Shown: positions 1 to 12,118 of the stretch, piece by piece
Layout: the number at the start of each line of letters is the position of its first letter
Numbering within the stretch: the stretch's first letter is position 1
Source of the DNA: Sipunculus nudus
Taxonomy: Eukaryota > Annelida > Sipuncula > Golfingiida > Sipunculidae
DNA length: 64,000 nucleotides
Direction of reading: 5' to 3'
NCBI GenBank assembly: GCA_026874595.1
Contig: CM049308.1
Location: forward strand, 17,420,001-17,484,000
Made by a program: the position numbers and the translations under genes
The notes under the pieces: model-generated
Seen by the model: only the letters and a program-made list of their open reading frames with translations
Databases searched by the model: none
Told to the model about the DNA's origin: nothing

Positions 1-54
1 CAAAATTTGTGCTCTTCAAGACTACGTGATCTGTTGATATTAGTTTCCGTAACA
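1..54 (+). mobile_element. 3' end of an LTR, cut by the window edge
   Basis: CTACGTGATCTGTTGATAT and the terminal TTCCGTAACA match the 3' end of the solo LTR at 53354-54363. The following bases do not look like a primer-binding site, so this is a 3' LTR or a solo LTR. Confidence 0.7.
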
Positions 55-2297
55 GCACTTTATAACAAAGGAAATCATATCAAAATTATATTTTTTATTT
101 TTCTTAAAAGACGAAAATCAAAATATTTGAAGGGAGGGGGTTAAAGTTGACGCGGGCGATGCCTGGCCTGAGAACCATAGTTTCTTTTGCCTATTATAGT
201 AAATTTAAAGAATGTGCCAAGAACATTTTAGAACATGCTCACCACGCAGACTAATGATATCAATTAATCCAAAATGTCAAAGGAAAGCACCAGTGCAAGA
301 AAGCGTATACACTGACGGCTTTGTACATCACGATTCTGACCTTACAGGTCATTGGAAGATTGCCAGTAACACGACGTCATGAAGTTTGCTTTACCATTAA
401 ATGCACATAAGTACGTGATAAAATTACCCATGCATTGGGATCTCAAAATTAGATTGTTATATTTATATATATAAATTTTATAAAATATTGATATATAAAA
501 ATTATTATTTATTCAGCATTGCCAGTTCAGAATCATGTCTGTCTATCACAAGGCCGTGTTTATGTTAAAGCAGAAAATAGCTCCTAATTGAGTTATATGC
601 AAGTACAAAGGAAGATTACACATAGTGTAGTCAAGGATGATAGCGGGGGGGGGGGGGGGGGGGGGGTGGCAGTGTCAGTATTTATTTGGAATGCCCCGCT
701 CTAATTTACTTAGCAAACAGTTAATATCCATGCATCATAGAATTCTTAAGCAAATCCTGAAAGCTGAACCTGTCGTGAGGGGATACCTGCGGAATAAAGC
801 CAAAGTGTCAATACATTTCAGGCGTCCCTTTCTGAAAGGAAGGGACAGTTGCGGACGGGGATGATTACTGCTAGGAGATACAGTCAACAATAAAAAATAA
901 AAGAATACATGCAAGATGATATTTAAAATTAAAATCTTTAGCACGGTGATCGATAATTTTGCTTATCTTACCTCTGACTTAAAAAAGCCTTTGAAGAGCC
1001 TATTCATTTATGAATACAAAAAAAATAATTAACAGTTTATCAGGCATTTAATTTTACAAGAAGTGTAACAAAAATTACAAAATTTTTACATATATATAAA
1101 TCCCCAAAACCTTCTGTTGGTTTGCCAAACCTTCATGGAAAGAAGATTTTTTATTAAAGGATAGGGTGTCATATTAAAATATTGCATTCATGTAAGCCAT
1201 TGTAACTCACTTAAGCGTATCTTAAACAACTATTTAACTGTGGTTATCCTTTACAGTTCTTCATCATAATTTGCACAAATTATTACACATTTTAATGTTA
1301 CATTTAATTAAATTTGACTTGATTCGGGTTCTTAAATAGGATGTAGTCATTTCAGTTGTAAAATAGTATGTAAAGTTCATTATGTTATAATTATGGGCAT
1401 ATTTCAACTATATGATATTGGTTCCCTCTCGTGAGTCTGTGCATGTAATTATTATAATGAAATCAACAATTTTGTTATTGTTTTTATGGAATTAAAAAGG
1501 ACGATGGCTTATTATGGAAAGAAAAAGAAATGCAAAACTTTAATTACATTCAGGGCGTATGTTTTCTGTATAAGGCACATGTCAGTTTGTTAGCTTGTAT
1601 GCGAAATCAATATTGTTCTGGATCACGATGTAAAATTAGCGTTAGTTAAGCAGATATACAACACTAGAGTTTTTGTTTGCAGTTATTTGGTATAAAATTA
1701 TTAAAAAAACGTGGGCTCCAATTAAAGATGTACAATCGGCTGCAGCATCTTATGTATACCTTCCATTAAATGACTCTAGCAAGTCAAAATATATATTCGG
1801 GCAGCCATCTCATGACCAAAATGGTATCATAAAATATCAGAATAGCTCTATTCTTCATTCTTCCTTCAAGCTTGTATTATAAAGATAGTACACTTTGGCT
1901 GCTACTCATTGTCTATAGATGACTGTTTTCATGAAAAAAAATTGCTGTACCAGTGATCTTGCTTGGACGGATAAAAAAAGTCTAGATTTTGCCTTTGTGC
2001 CGTTGCAAGTCATTTAGGGTTATTGAAAACAGGATCAAGAATTAAATAATAACAAGCATTTAGCTTTTCCATTTTTTTACGTTTCTGTTCAGATTTGTCC
2101 GTTTTAATTATTGTACTGGTATAACCTACATGCCTCGGTTTTATATTCCCCAAAATAATTCTTACAAAAACAAGCAAAACTAAATCATTTTTAAAAATAT
2201 ACGTTCGGGGGGGGGGGGGGGCTGGGATAGGGTTAAGATGTGACAGAAGATATGCAAACATATATGACAACATGATATGACTGAATATGACACTTTT
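55..2297. other. Intergenic AT-rich stretch, no gene seen
   Basis: The only structured item is a 22-base G run at 645-666. A second G run lies at 2207-2221. Short open frames here have no domain similarity, splice context or biased composition that would support coding. Confidence 0.6.
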
Positions 2298-3778
2298 TAA
2301 CTCAGCTGACTGAAAGTCATCTGAGCTATACCGATCACTCTTTGTCCGTCGTCCATCTGTCTGTCTGTCCGTCTGTCTGTCCGTCCGTTAACAGGGCACA
2401 AATCGTAACCGCTGAACCTGGAATCTTCTCACTTGATATCCAGATGCATTGATCACCATGATTCTTTGCATGGATATTGATCAAGGAGTGTTTCATCAGT
2501 TTGTGCAGACTGGTGGCGCCACCTGGTTTTTTTCAATTTTTTACAATATTTTTTCTCAATTTTTGAGCCCTTTGAAGATGCGTTCATTTGTCAACAGGGC
2601 AGAAATTGTAATGACTGGACCTAGCATCTTGTATCTCCTCCTGTATGGAGGGCGGCCCATGAAAAGTCTCCTTAGAAACCTAAAATTAGTTCTCTGTTAC
2701 CCATAACCTCTGAGCTACATGGGGCTTCGAAGTACCCCCCAGAATAATTGAAACTTTGATGCTTAAGTTCAAGTATCTGAACAACTTTTGCATTGATCAC
2801 AATGATTCATGTCATGGAGTCATGGAGTGTTTAATTAGTTCCTGTAGACTGGTGGCGCCACCTGGACTTTTTCGAATTTTTACTCATGTTAATCTTTATT
2901 CTTAAGACCTACAAAGATGTGGTTGTCTGTTAACTGGGCTAAAATAATAACCATTGGACCTAGAATCTTATTACTTGACATTCTGGGAGGTCCATGGAAA
3001 ATCTCTATGGAAACCTGAATTAAGTCTCTGTTACTCATATCCTCTACGCTATGGGGTTCAGTAGTACCGCCCCCCCCCCCCCCCAGGAATAACCAAAAAT
3101 TTGATACAAAAGCTCAAGTATCTGATCAACTAATGCATTGTGCACCATGATTCTTGCATATTCATCATGGTGGTTTTCATCAGTTCCTGCATCCTTTTAA
3201 GAATTTTAAGCAATTCTTTTTCTCTATTTTTGAGACCTTTAAAGATGCAGTCATCCATTAACAGGGCACAAATCATTTCCACTGAACCCAAAATCTTCTA
3301 ACTTGACAACCAGGGAGGTCCATGAAAAAATCTCCTTGGAAACTTGAAATAATGTCTCTGTTACCCATGCTGTCTGAGCTATGGGGCTTATAAGCACCCT
3401 CAAGAATAATTGAAAATTTGATACCAAAGTAGGGCACAAATCATAACCATTGGACCAAGAATCTTCTAACATTGACATCCTGAGAGTTCCTCAAAAATTC
3501 TCCCCCCAGAAACCTGAAATTGGTCACTGTGACCTATATTCTCAGAGTTTCAGGGAAGGTTTGATCACCCCAGGAATAATGAAAAATAATCACAAATTGC
3601 CAGATTCCTCAGGCTGGTTGGATTGTCTTCAAATTTGGAGTACTTATGGGTCTTCATGAACTTAAGGTAATATGCATGAACGATGATGCCACATACATTT
3701 TCTTATTTAGTTGCCTATGCAAGGACAGAATGTCAACATGTCAGTCGGCTGAGCGTCATGACCCATGGGTCACTTGTT
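2298..3778 (-). mobile_element. Pearl/Helitron-like non-autonomous element, copy 1
   Basis: The left boundary (the element's 3' end on the minus strand) carries the imperfect hairpin CTCAGCTGACTGAAAG...CTGAGCTA followed by a CCGT/CTGT microsatellite at 2345-2390. The right boundary has the 5' signature with the palindrome TGACCCATGGGTCA at 3758-3771 and then CTTGTT. Between them are diverged tandem units containing 'aacagggcacaaatc-taacc' and GGTGGCGCCACC at about 2513 and 2852. A C run interrupts it at about 3069-3085. There is no coding capacity. The family name is by analogy from memory. Confidence 0.68.
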
Positions 3779-4762
3779 TGTTAAGATTTGATATCTAATT
3801 TCAAAATCTGTTTCCTTTCAACAAGACTTCTGCATTGTTTAAGGTCCCCCTTTTTTCCTTACACTCTCCTTAATGAATTCTTCAACAAAAACATATGCAT
3901 TTCACTCATTGTTAGTTATCTGTACTCATCCTACTGTAAATGTCTGTAAATATTTGTCTGCTCTAAACTACTTGATGTGCGCAACTTACAAAAGATTAAC
4001 AATAAAAAGAAATATAATTGATATAAATAGCTGAGACGCAGAGGGTCTAATTGCTCCTAAAGTATATCCCATTGCCCACACAAAGAATTTTGCTGAGGTT
4101 ATGTGATCAACGTTGTTATTTTTTTTTTCTTCTGCTTGTTAATATTTCCTCACACTAGATCCATAAGTTGAATGAAACTTCTTAACACTGTAGATGGTGC
4201 AATTTTCATATGTTCTGTATAAATGAAGCAAATAATTAATCATCGGGTAAAATCAGGGAAAAACGGAGCCATCTACCGTATGCGATACAGGTTGCCTAAA
4301 ATCAGCAAGTGGTCCGCCATACACATTGCACAAACTACCACAGAATACTTTGTTTTATCAATGAAATTATGTGGAACACTATACCGGTGGCCGAAAAACT
4401 AATTATATTTTTTAATAGATAGTCTGATGGATCTTGATGCAGATCCAAGTGTTGGTAGAGGTATGCTCCCTGTTAGTGGTCTTTAATTTTGTAACTAACG
4501 TCTTAACGCTGTCTTCGTGTATTCGGTCTAAGTAATTGTGATGTAATAGATCTTTTGAGTTTTTTTGCTGTATTCCCCTCTGTAGTTAATATTGATATTG
4601 AAACGATAAGTGTCTTAGGATTTCAAATATATAGGATGTTTACAGAGGAACATTACTCGGTAACATATGTCCCCCTCCCCCCCTTATAACAACCGAGTTA
4701 TTAATTACAATTTAGGAGATGTGGTGAATTGAGATCCTTTTATTTATAAATATATATATATA

Positions 4763-4808
<46 letters not shown>

Positions 4809-5620
4809 GTATAATAAGTCAATGGGAGAGAGTCATCCCGTGTTACCAACAGCAGGTAACCAACTGCATCAACATGCGGTGTAAAATTAACGGAAACACC
4901 GGGGAAACCTGTTTTCAAGACGCCCACGCGGACAAATTCTTGTGAATCTCATTATGAATACCTGTAAAATCTTAGTTTACGAGGTTGCGCATGTCCCGTA
5001 TCGGTTAAACAGGACCCTGTTGTAATCGAGATCACTAATTGCTCACCTGCATAAACGTCCTTGAAATAGTTATAAGATTTCGTCATTAATTACCTGAACC
5101 TCGTGGTGACTTCCACGAATACGGCATATACTCGTGCTGTGCAAAATCTTCCCAGGACCTTTCAGGTCAGAGTCGTGATTGCACATGTAAATAATTTAAC
5201 GCCCTGTGACAATTTTCATGCTCTCTAGTGGTGTCATTAAACTGAGTCGTGACTGAGTTTATAAACAAGCGGGAAAAAAACCGCCCAATGCGCAGTCATC
5301 GCACGAATCACATTGTCTCAGTGCATTCACATTATCCTTGATTTATTTGTTATTCCGTTAAACAAATTGTGACGCGCTCAAGTAGAGTAAAAGTATTACA
5401 TATATTAGCTTGTCAATGTTAAACACGCCCATCTAAGTTATTAATATGCAGAAAGACTCCATGATATGCACCTATCGTAACTGGCTTACCGCCACTTATT
5501 TGGTCCCTTTGTGATGGAACAGATATATATCATTAAGCAAATATCATAATACGCCATTTTTGTCTGTTTATTCCAAACATTCCCTGTAACATGAGGATCT
5601 CAAACATCACCATAGTTCTA
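3779..5620. other. AT-rich intergenic DNA with a (TA)n tract
   Basis: (TA)n runs at about 4750-4806. Nothing else supports a gene. Confidence 0.55.
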
Positions 5621-5717
5621 CAGGGGCGGATCCAGGATTTAGGGTAAAAAAGGTCCAACTCGGAAGGACTAATGAAAAAAAGCCTAAGAAACGTCCTTAA
5701 GTCCGGGGGTGGATCCG
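5621..5717. repeat. Small GGATCC-ended inverted-repeat element, copy 1
   Basis: It starts GGGGCGGATCCAGGATTTAG and ends GTCCGGGGGTGGATCCGGA, an imperfect inverted repeat. The inner motif 'gtccaactcggaaggactaatgaaaa' is shared with copies at about 9497, 16570 and 25985. Confidence 0.55.
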
Positions 5718-6927
5718 GACTAAATCATGATTTTGAGCACCCTAAAAGTAAGATGGGCACAAATTGTTTTCGTTAGCCCTAAAGAAACTTCATACGTAAC
5801 ATCCAAGGCAAATCACCAGTTTATGCTGACCTATACTCTGCGAGCTACTGGCAAAACCATTATGTTAAGCACCCAGACAGTCAGACAGGTCACAAAACTT
5901 CACTGTCGGACCTAGTTCCTTCTAACTTGACATAGATCTATGAAAAATCACCCTGGACACGTAAAAAACTCTAAGATATGGGAAGTTTAATTACACCCTA
6001 TAATAATTAAAAAATACAGTACAAAGCTCCAGTATCTGGATAACTATATAACTAATGCATTGATGGCTATGATTCTTGATCATGGAGTGTTTCATCAGTA
6101 CATGAAGACAGGTGGCTCCACCCTTATTTTATCTATATTAAGGCATATTTCTCTAACTTTAACACCTTCAAATGAAGCAGTCCGAGCGTTCCCAAATCAG
6201 AACCTGCAACCCTTAGACCTAGAAGTTTCTAACTTCCAGAGAGGTCTTAGACAGATCTTATAGGAAAGCTGAAATTCGATCATATTGACCTATATTCTGT
6301 GAACTACGTGCCGAAAACGTGAATTTGAGTAGCGAGTAAGACGGGGTAAGATTGTATTAGTAAGGTTTAGAATCTTTTAACGCAATATCCGGGGAGGTTC
6401 TGGGCACATCATCGGAGAGTCTCCTTGCACATCGGATATAAGGTTACTGTGACCTATATTCTGCAAGACATGTGAATGAAAATGATTTGACAACCTTAAG
6501 AGACAGATTTGTATGTTGGTAACAGTCGGACCTTGAAACTTCTAATTTGATTTAAATTCAGGGAAGTTTCTGTAAAATTTACCTTTAAACCTGAAATAAT
6601 GTTACTGTGGCCTATATGCTGTTAGTTATCTGAAAGAACATGATTTTAGCACTTTGGTAGTTAGACAGGCACAAATTGCAGCAGTTGGACGTTGAAACTT
6701 CTAACTTCTAACCATCTAGGGAGTTCCTGGTAAAATCATCTTCGAAACTCTATATAAGGTCACCGTCGCCTATTTCACGGACTATGAACCAAGAACTCTC
6801 GATGCCATTCTACCCATTGTTCAAGGTTCCTTATCAATTATTCTTATCCAGATCATAACATCAATCATTAATGCATGCGTCACCTGTATGCCAAATTCAT
6901 CTGAGCGTCATGGTCAATTGGCCACGT
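5718..6927 (-). mobile_element. Pearl/Helitron-like element, copy 2, 3' end missing
   Basis: It contains diverged tandem units sharing 'gggcacaaattg', 'cctatattctg' and a GGTGGCTCCACC palindrome variant near 6111. It ends at 6901-6927 with CTGAGCGTCATGGTCAATTGG, a decayed form of the family's 5' signature. The 3' hairpin and microsatellite are absent. Confidence 0.5.
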
Positions 6928-7710
6928 TTTTATTTTATAAAACAATTCTCAAGGAGGCAATGAACCAGACTTAAAAATTCAAAGAAAAAGTTGAACAAGA
7001 AAATAAAGTTTGAGAACTACTTTAAAATAACCATAATGTTTGGACATATATACTTAAAACTTGCACTTTAACTGTTTGTTTGTTTTTGTTTCAGGTTTTG
7101 TAATCATTTATTGTATGTTTATGTGTTTACGTCTTTGTATTTATTATCTCTGGTATCCTTGTATCTGCGTATGTACATATGTGTTGATGTATCTGTTCTT
7201 TATTTTGATCGATAACATTGTTTACCTCAAACCCCATGTAACTTCACATGCATCAAACGCACTTGTTATTTTTAATTCATCATTAGGCCGACAGAGGTCG
7301 TCACACATATTTATTTTTTTCAACAAGAAATTCCAAACATTTTTGTGATTTCAACTTAGTTATCTGGAATGAATCAGGAATTTATTTGAGGTGGGCCTAG
7401 ATGCGGATATAGGTGTTGGCGGAGGTATATGCGCTCTGTGAGGGATGTGTAATTGACCTTAGGCCTAGGTTTAGTGAAGACAGAAATTAACGTTCAGGTC
7501 AGTCGAATAACCTTTTGGCGTGTGCAGTTGCCTGGAAACATGGCAGTAAGTCAGCATACAACACTTATTCAAGAATTATTTCCATACAAAAAAAAATCGA
7601 ATATTCTTTGGCAACATGTTTATTTACTCCGTGTTTACGTCTCAATATCGGACGTTTTAGTATTTATACTGTTATTTGGTATTTTACCAGCCGTGGATAC
7701 ACGACTCAGC

Positions 7711-7777
7711 AGACAGACACACACACACACTATCACACACACGCACATCCTCACCCACACGCACAAACACACACATA
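7711..7777. repeat. Interrupted (CA)n microsatellite
   Basis: Runs of CA are interrupted by TATCA, GCACAT and TCACC. Open frames crossing it are low-complexity artefacts. Confidence 0.85.
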
Positions 7778-7789
7778 TATAAGCCATAC

Positions 7790-8400
7790 GGGGAATGCAC
7801 TGCAACGATCATCCATCATGTTGAGTTGATATCGTGATAAACAGCCGATAATCTTAACATTAAGCTAGGAGTGATGAATTAACACAGAATACATATGAAC
7901 TTACAAACCAACCAGAAAATCCTTAAGAGGAGTTATTTCCTGTAAGTTGGCTTCCGTCCATTTGACTGTGTTAGCCCTGCTTATATTGAAGCGGTCAAAA
8001 ATTCAACAAACACGCAGAGGAATTTACCAAAATGCTGAGTTAAAACGGGATTTTTCTAGCACCTGGTAGGTGTTGTTAGAAAGTAAACTGAAATACTGAC
8101 GATTGATCTGGTTTATGTCAAGTGACAGCGAACTCGCGGGCCATGAGGCTTTGTCAGAAATGACGAAAATAGTTGCATCCTCATACAGGCCTATGCTCCT
8201 CTAGGAGCAAAGAGGACTAAGTAAGCAAGTGAAGTCATATGGCCTTACATTGCGGTCTTTGATGCAACGTATAAAGCCTGATGCTTGTACCCTGGTCGTA
8301 AACTCGATCTCTGATGTCATGGGCCGAAATGGTGCTAGCATTTTACATGGTTCAAAGTAAGATTCTACCAGATTATCAAACCCTAAAAGTCTTAAACAAT
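7790..8400. repeat. Dispersed repeat, also present at 17095-17510
   Basis: Shared blocks in the same order include 'aaattcaacaaac', 'gattg-tctggtttatgt-aagt', 'ccatga-gc-ttgtca-aa-tacgaaaata' and 'gggccgaaatggtgct'. No coding frame is shared. The nature of the element is unknown. Confidence 0.6.
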
Positions 8401-8907
8401 GAGGATAAAACAATAAGTTCTAAGAAAAAACTAAAATGAGTAATTGGGAGCCTACATGCCACTGTCGGAATAAGAGTTCCATGTGTGTACGCAGTTCCAC
8501 GATTCAATAACTGGGGTTGTCTTAGTGAATGGCGGGGTAAGCACTGGTCCTAATACCTATAAGTGGGTGCCTTGAACCTAGGGACAAAAGGAATCACCCC
8601 GTTTCACAATTAAATGGAAAAGAAGCAAATGAATTTGGGAAAAAAAATACTTATAATGGTGATTCAGAATACTCCAGAAGTTAGGGGAAAACTACCTTCG
8701 CCCCCTCGCAGAGATAAAATAATAGCACCCATGTCAGTTTCTCCTTTCCGTGTCCTCCTCGAAATACGGTTATTAGGGACTTGAATCCGTCAATACGACT
8801 TAGGAGGTCTGATCGACACGTATCGCCTTCTTTCGGTTAATTCATTAACCAACGTGCGAATCATCACTTCATGTGCAGAGACTGATACATAGTATGTTGT
8901 TCTCAAT

Positions 8908-8911
<4 letters not shown>

Positions 8912-8963
<52 letters not shown>
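8912..8963. repeat. (TA)n microsatellite
   Basis: About 26 perfect TA units, followed by degenerate ATT-rich sequence to about 9015. Confidence 0.9.
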
Positions 8964-8967
<4 letters not shown>

Positions 8968-9015
8968 TATATTATCATTATTATTATTATAATTATTATA
9001 ATTATTATATTTATA

Positions 9016-9490
9016 GTCCCCCGTGGGCACCAACCCGCCCCGCGGGCTGCGGACCAACAAATTTTGAATGCCGGGTGGGGCCGTTGCGGGCTAAAAAAAA
9101 GATGTGCATTGCAGGCGGGCTGCATACCTTATAATGGCTTTCTATGGGTAAAAAAATATGGTTATAGTAAAAGTAAGGGGGTTGTTACATTAACTAGAAT
9201 GTTTTGCACGGGTGTGTTCATGTTCCCTTGAATCCATTTTCAGAAGAGAGATTATTGTTTGTAAAAAGTATTGCACTTGTGAAATATAAATTATCTAAAT
9301 TATGAGTCAGATTCTTCTTTGCAGTGACCACTGGTCATAATATTATTCTGGCCATAGTGTTGTATATTATTGAATATTTAGACTTTTCAGCACTGCAGGC
9401 CTATACTTGGCCTATACTGGTCAATCTCAAATATCATATAACATGGCTGAATAGAGAACCAGCATTATTACCTGTGACTTTATAATTACC
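9016..9490. other. Unassigned intergenic DNA
   Basis: A short GC-richer patch (9018-9085, 'ccccgcgggctgcgg') resembles the 'gcgggctgcgg' repeats common in molluscan DNA. No gene is visible. Confidence 0.4.
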
Positions 9491-9496
9491 ACTTAG

Positions 9497-9670
9497 AAGC
9501 GGATCCGAGGGAGGGGTCCAGGGGGTCTGGACGTCTTCCCCCCCCCCCCCCCCCCCCCCCCCTCGCCCGCCTGGGCCAACTTTTCGGGACCTGGGGACCA
9601 TTTTGTCAGGGTTTTCATTAGTCCTCCTGGGTTGGACCCCTCCTTTCCTTAATCCTGGATCCGCCCCTGC
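9497..9670. repeat. Small GGATCC-ended inverted-repeat element, copy 2
   Basis: The left end is GCGGATCCGAGGGAGG and the right end CCTGGATCCGCCCCTG (inverted). It holds a C run of about 25 bases at 9538-9562. The inner 'ttttcattagtcctcctgggttggac' is the reverse complement of the inner motif of copy 1. Confidence 0.65.
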
Positions 9671-10484
9671 CACTACATAGGCTTCACCTGACGCTGTCAT
9701 CTACATAACTCACAAAGCCAGGAGTATGCTTCTCATAGAAGTGCCAAAGACCACTTGCTGGTTAAGAGCTCTGCATGGGCCAAGCACAATGCTACAAAGG
9801 AGACAGGCTCTTTTCATATATGTGTGTACACAACCTGAACCTAGAGCTGGACTCCCTCTGTAGTTCCATACATGAATGATAAATTGTTATATGCATTTAA
9901 ACCTTGTTATATTGATTAAGCATATAAAATAGTTTGTGAACTGATGTTGAGGAACTTGTATAAAGATGCTTGGCCATAGTAATGTATTGACGATTTACTA
10001 TAAAGACTTTGGTTAAATTTTGTGTTCATACAAAATTTCCAGGGACACGTTTTATGATTAGCAAATCTGCTATACATATATTTTGGACAGCACTAGCTAC
10101 ATTGTTGTTATATAAATTATCGAATTAATTTCATGCCGATTATACAAAACAATCTATATTCATATAAGTCATTTGTTAGAATATCTAATTATGCTGAATT
10201 TATTCTTACAATAAATATTGAAAGGGAACAAGTATTTGATTATTTTGTTCCAGTTAATATTCATTCCACTTAAAAATAGCGGCAAATAATTGTATTTCGA
10301 TAAGTGGTAAATCGAGGACACAGTCCTTATAAGCGAAAAAACAAAAAACAAAAAAAAAAAACAACGGAAAATTGATACTTTCAGCAAACTTGTCAATGCT
10401 TTCCACTCACAGACGATAGTATGCAAACTCATAAAATGTTTTGGGGTTAATTTTCGTGTTCACTTTTTTTTCTTTGTGGGTGCG
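9671..10484. other. AT-rich intergenic DNA
   Basis: Nothing coding or structured was found apart from an A-rich run at about 10338-10363. Confidence 0.5.
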
Positions 10485-10700
10485 GGGTAGTGCCGGATTT
10501 CCCAACTGCGGGGCGGTGCCGGATTTCCCAACTGCGGGGCGGGGTGGTTGCGCACTGAAGGCTTATATATGCGAGACGTCTTTCTGACGTCATTGCATCG
10601 GAACCAAAGTTCTGTAACGTTGGACGTCACCATGACGACGAGACAACGTCGAATTCTATGACGTTGACGTCACCACTAAGACGTCGAAATTGTAACAATG
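10485..10700. repeat. 26-bp tandem pair and GACGTC cluster
   Basis: 'gtgccggatttcccaactgcggggcg' occurs twice head to tail (about 10491-10545). It is followed by five GACGTC palindromes and related ACGTT/ACGTC motifs between 10578 and 10686. One is a perfect TGACGTCA (CRE-type) near 10588. It could be an MITE interior or a regulatory cluster. Confidence 0.55.
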
Positions 10701-10854
10701 GTATTTAGGCCTGAAGTCCAGTCAACTGTTATTGGAACAGACCCCATTATCCAAATTCGCATCCTAATTCCACCGATCCGTCCCAAAGTTACATTTTTCT
10801 CCTTTCGTCAGTGACCCGTATTAAAAACAGAATAACGAATAACTCCCATTCCCA

Positions 10855-10915
10855 TTCCCCCCCCCCCCCCCCCCCAATAACGAATAACTCCCATTCCCAT
10901 CCCCCCCCCCCCCAT
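10855..10915. repeat. Duplicated unit bordered by C runs
   Basis: 'aataacgaataactcccattcccat' is repeated, each copy followed by a long C run (about 10857-10875 and 10901-10913). It looks like a slippage-type tandem duplication. Confidence 0.65.
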
Positions 10916-11130
10916 CCTCGATGAAACCATTAAGGATTTACAACTTATATTTTTATATGAACATATACATTTTATTTTCACGCATGCCGAGATTGTCTGG
11001 TCTTTTCAGGGATACAAACACTTTGCTGAGCAAGTGAATATTTATCATTGTAAAGGTTTCTTTTATCTTAATAGGCCTACTTTGTAACGCTCTGGTGAAC
11101 AAATGGCCGCATCCCACTGCCCTGTAACCA

Positions 11131-11133
<3 letters not shown>

Positions 11134-11196
<63 letters not shown>

Positions 11197-11197
11197 C
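11134..11197. repeat. (CT)n microsatellite
   Basis: About 32 CT units with one CC interruption. It lies about 650 bases downstream of the pseudo-protease stop codon. Confidence 0.95.
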
Positions 11198-11845
11198 GTC
11201 CGGTAGTCGAAGGATAAGTTGCTAATGCATTTCTTGTTATGCATCTTTTTATTAATATTATTAATTTTATTATACGATTAGATTTGATAAAAAGTTCATA
11301 TTAGTAATCATCTGTTTTATATTAATATATCAAAAATAAGCTGGTCATATGGCAATGTAAGTAGCTCAGACACACAGTGTAGTATATTTAATATGAAAAT
11401 TCATACAGACTCAGAAATAACAATATAAGTATAATCATACAATGAACTTAACGATATCCCTCAAATTTTTTTTTTTAAATTTACCATCTCAAGTAATACC
11501 CTTTGTTCCTATATTGGTTTCTTGATCAAAATATTACAATCCATAACATCTTTGTTCTCCCCTCGTTCCACTAAAACGTTTATGCTTTGAAAACTCTTTT
11601 ACCCGCAGAAGTCACGAGAAAGACATTAGAAAATAAGATATTCAATATGTATTGAATAGATTTACAAAAAAAACGATTCGTCTATAGAAGTTGTCAGTTT
11701 TCAATTCTTGAGTAACAAGTGAAATAACAAGATATTCGTCTAACCCCTTACCATTCAGATTAATTTCATATGTCGGAAACAACTGTAAATTTACATTGCA
11801 GTCTGAATCTCGCACAGTTTGTATCTTCACCAAATTTTCAAGTCA

Positions 11846-12118
11846 TTACATAGTGGGTGGTTCACACATGTAGCAGAAGTGCTTTACTATTCCCTTTTCG
11901 CAGCATTCACATCCAGTCGCTTCTTTCAGCGTGCTAGTCGAACATTTTACTTTGTTATTAACTAGAACAATTCCGGCCTTCTGGATTTTCTTTTTTTGGC
12001 ATAGCGTACCCTCTGGTGAGTCCTTGTATACTTTCGTCGTCTTTGCAGGATCGGCACACGCAGTCCCCGGGGCTGATGAATCCGGTGTAAACGTGGGATT
12101 CGCTATCACACAGTCACT
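11846..12118 (-). CDS. Exon 5: cysteine-rich C-terminal domain and stop codon
   Basis: The acceptor has a long pyrimidine tract (TTTTTTTTCATGTTACAG|AGT). The exon is entered in phase 0 and encodes residues 275-364, ending in TAA at 11848-11846. It has nine cysteines (C277, C295, C314, C333, C344, C346, C347, C356, C359), including a C-x-C-C cluster, and many lysines. I recognise no named domain. The start (SDC) resembles the beginning of a self-contained module appended to the protease fold. No canonical AATAAA is seen in the first 400 bases downstream on this strand; an AATACA variant lies near 11652-11657. Confidence 0.8.
   Translation of the reverse strand, partial: SDCVIANPTFTPDSSAPGTACADPAKTTKVYKDSPEGTLCQKKKIQKAGIVLVNNKVKCSTSTLKEATGCECCEKGIVKHFCYMCEPPTM

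Noticed and set aside
11642-11833. Second open frame just below the pseudo-protease stop codon
   Set aside because: It lies in the expected 3' untranslated region, in a different frame and without splice signals.
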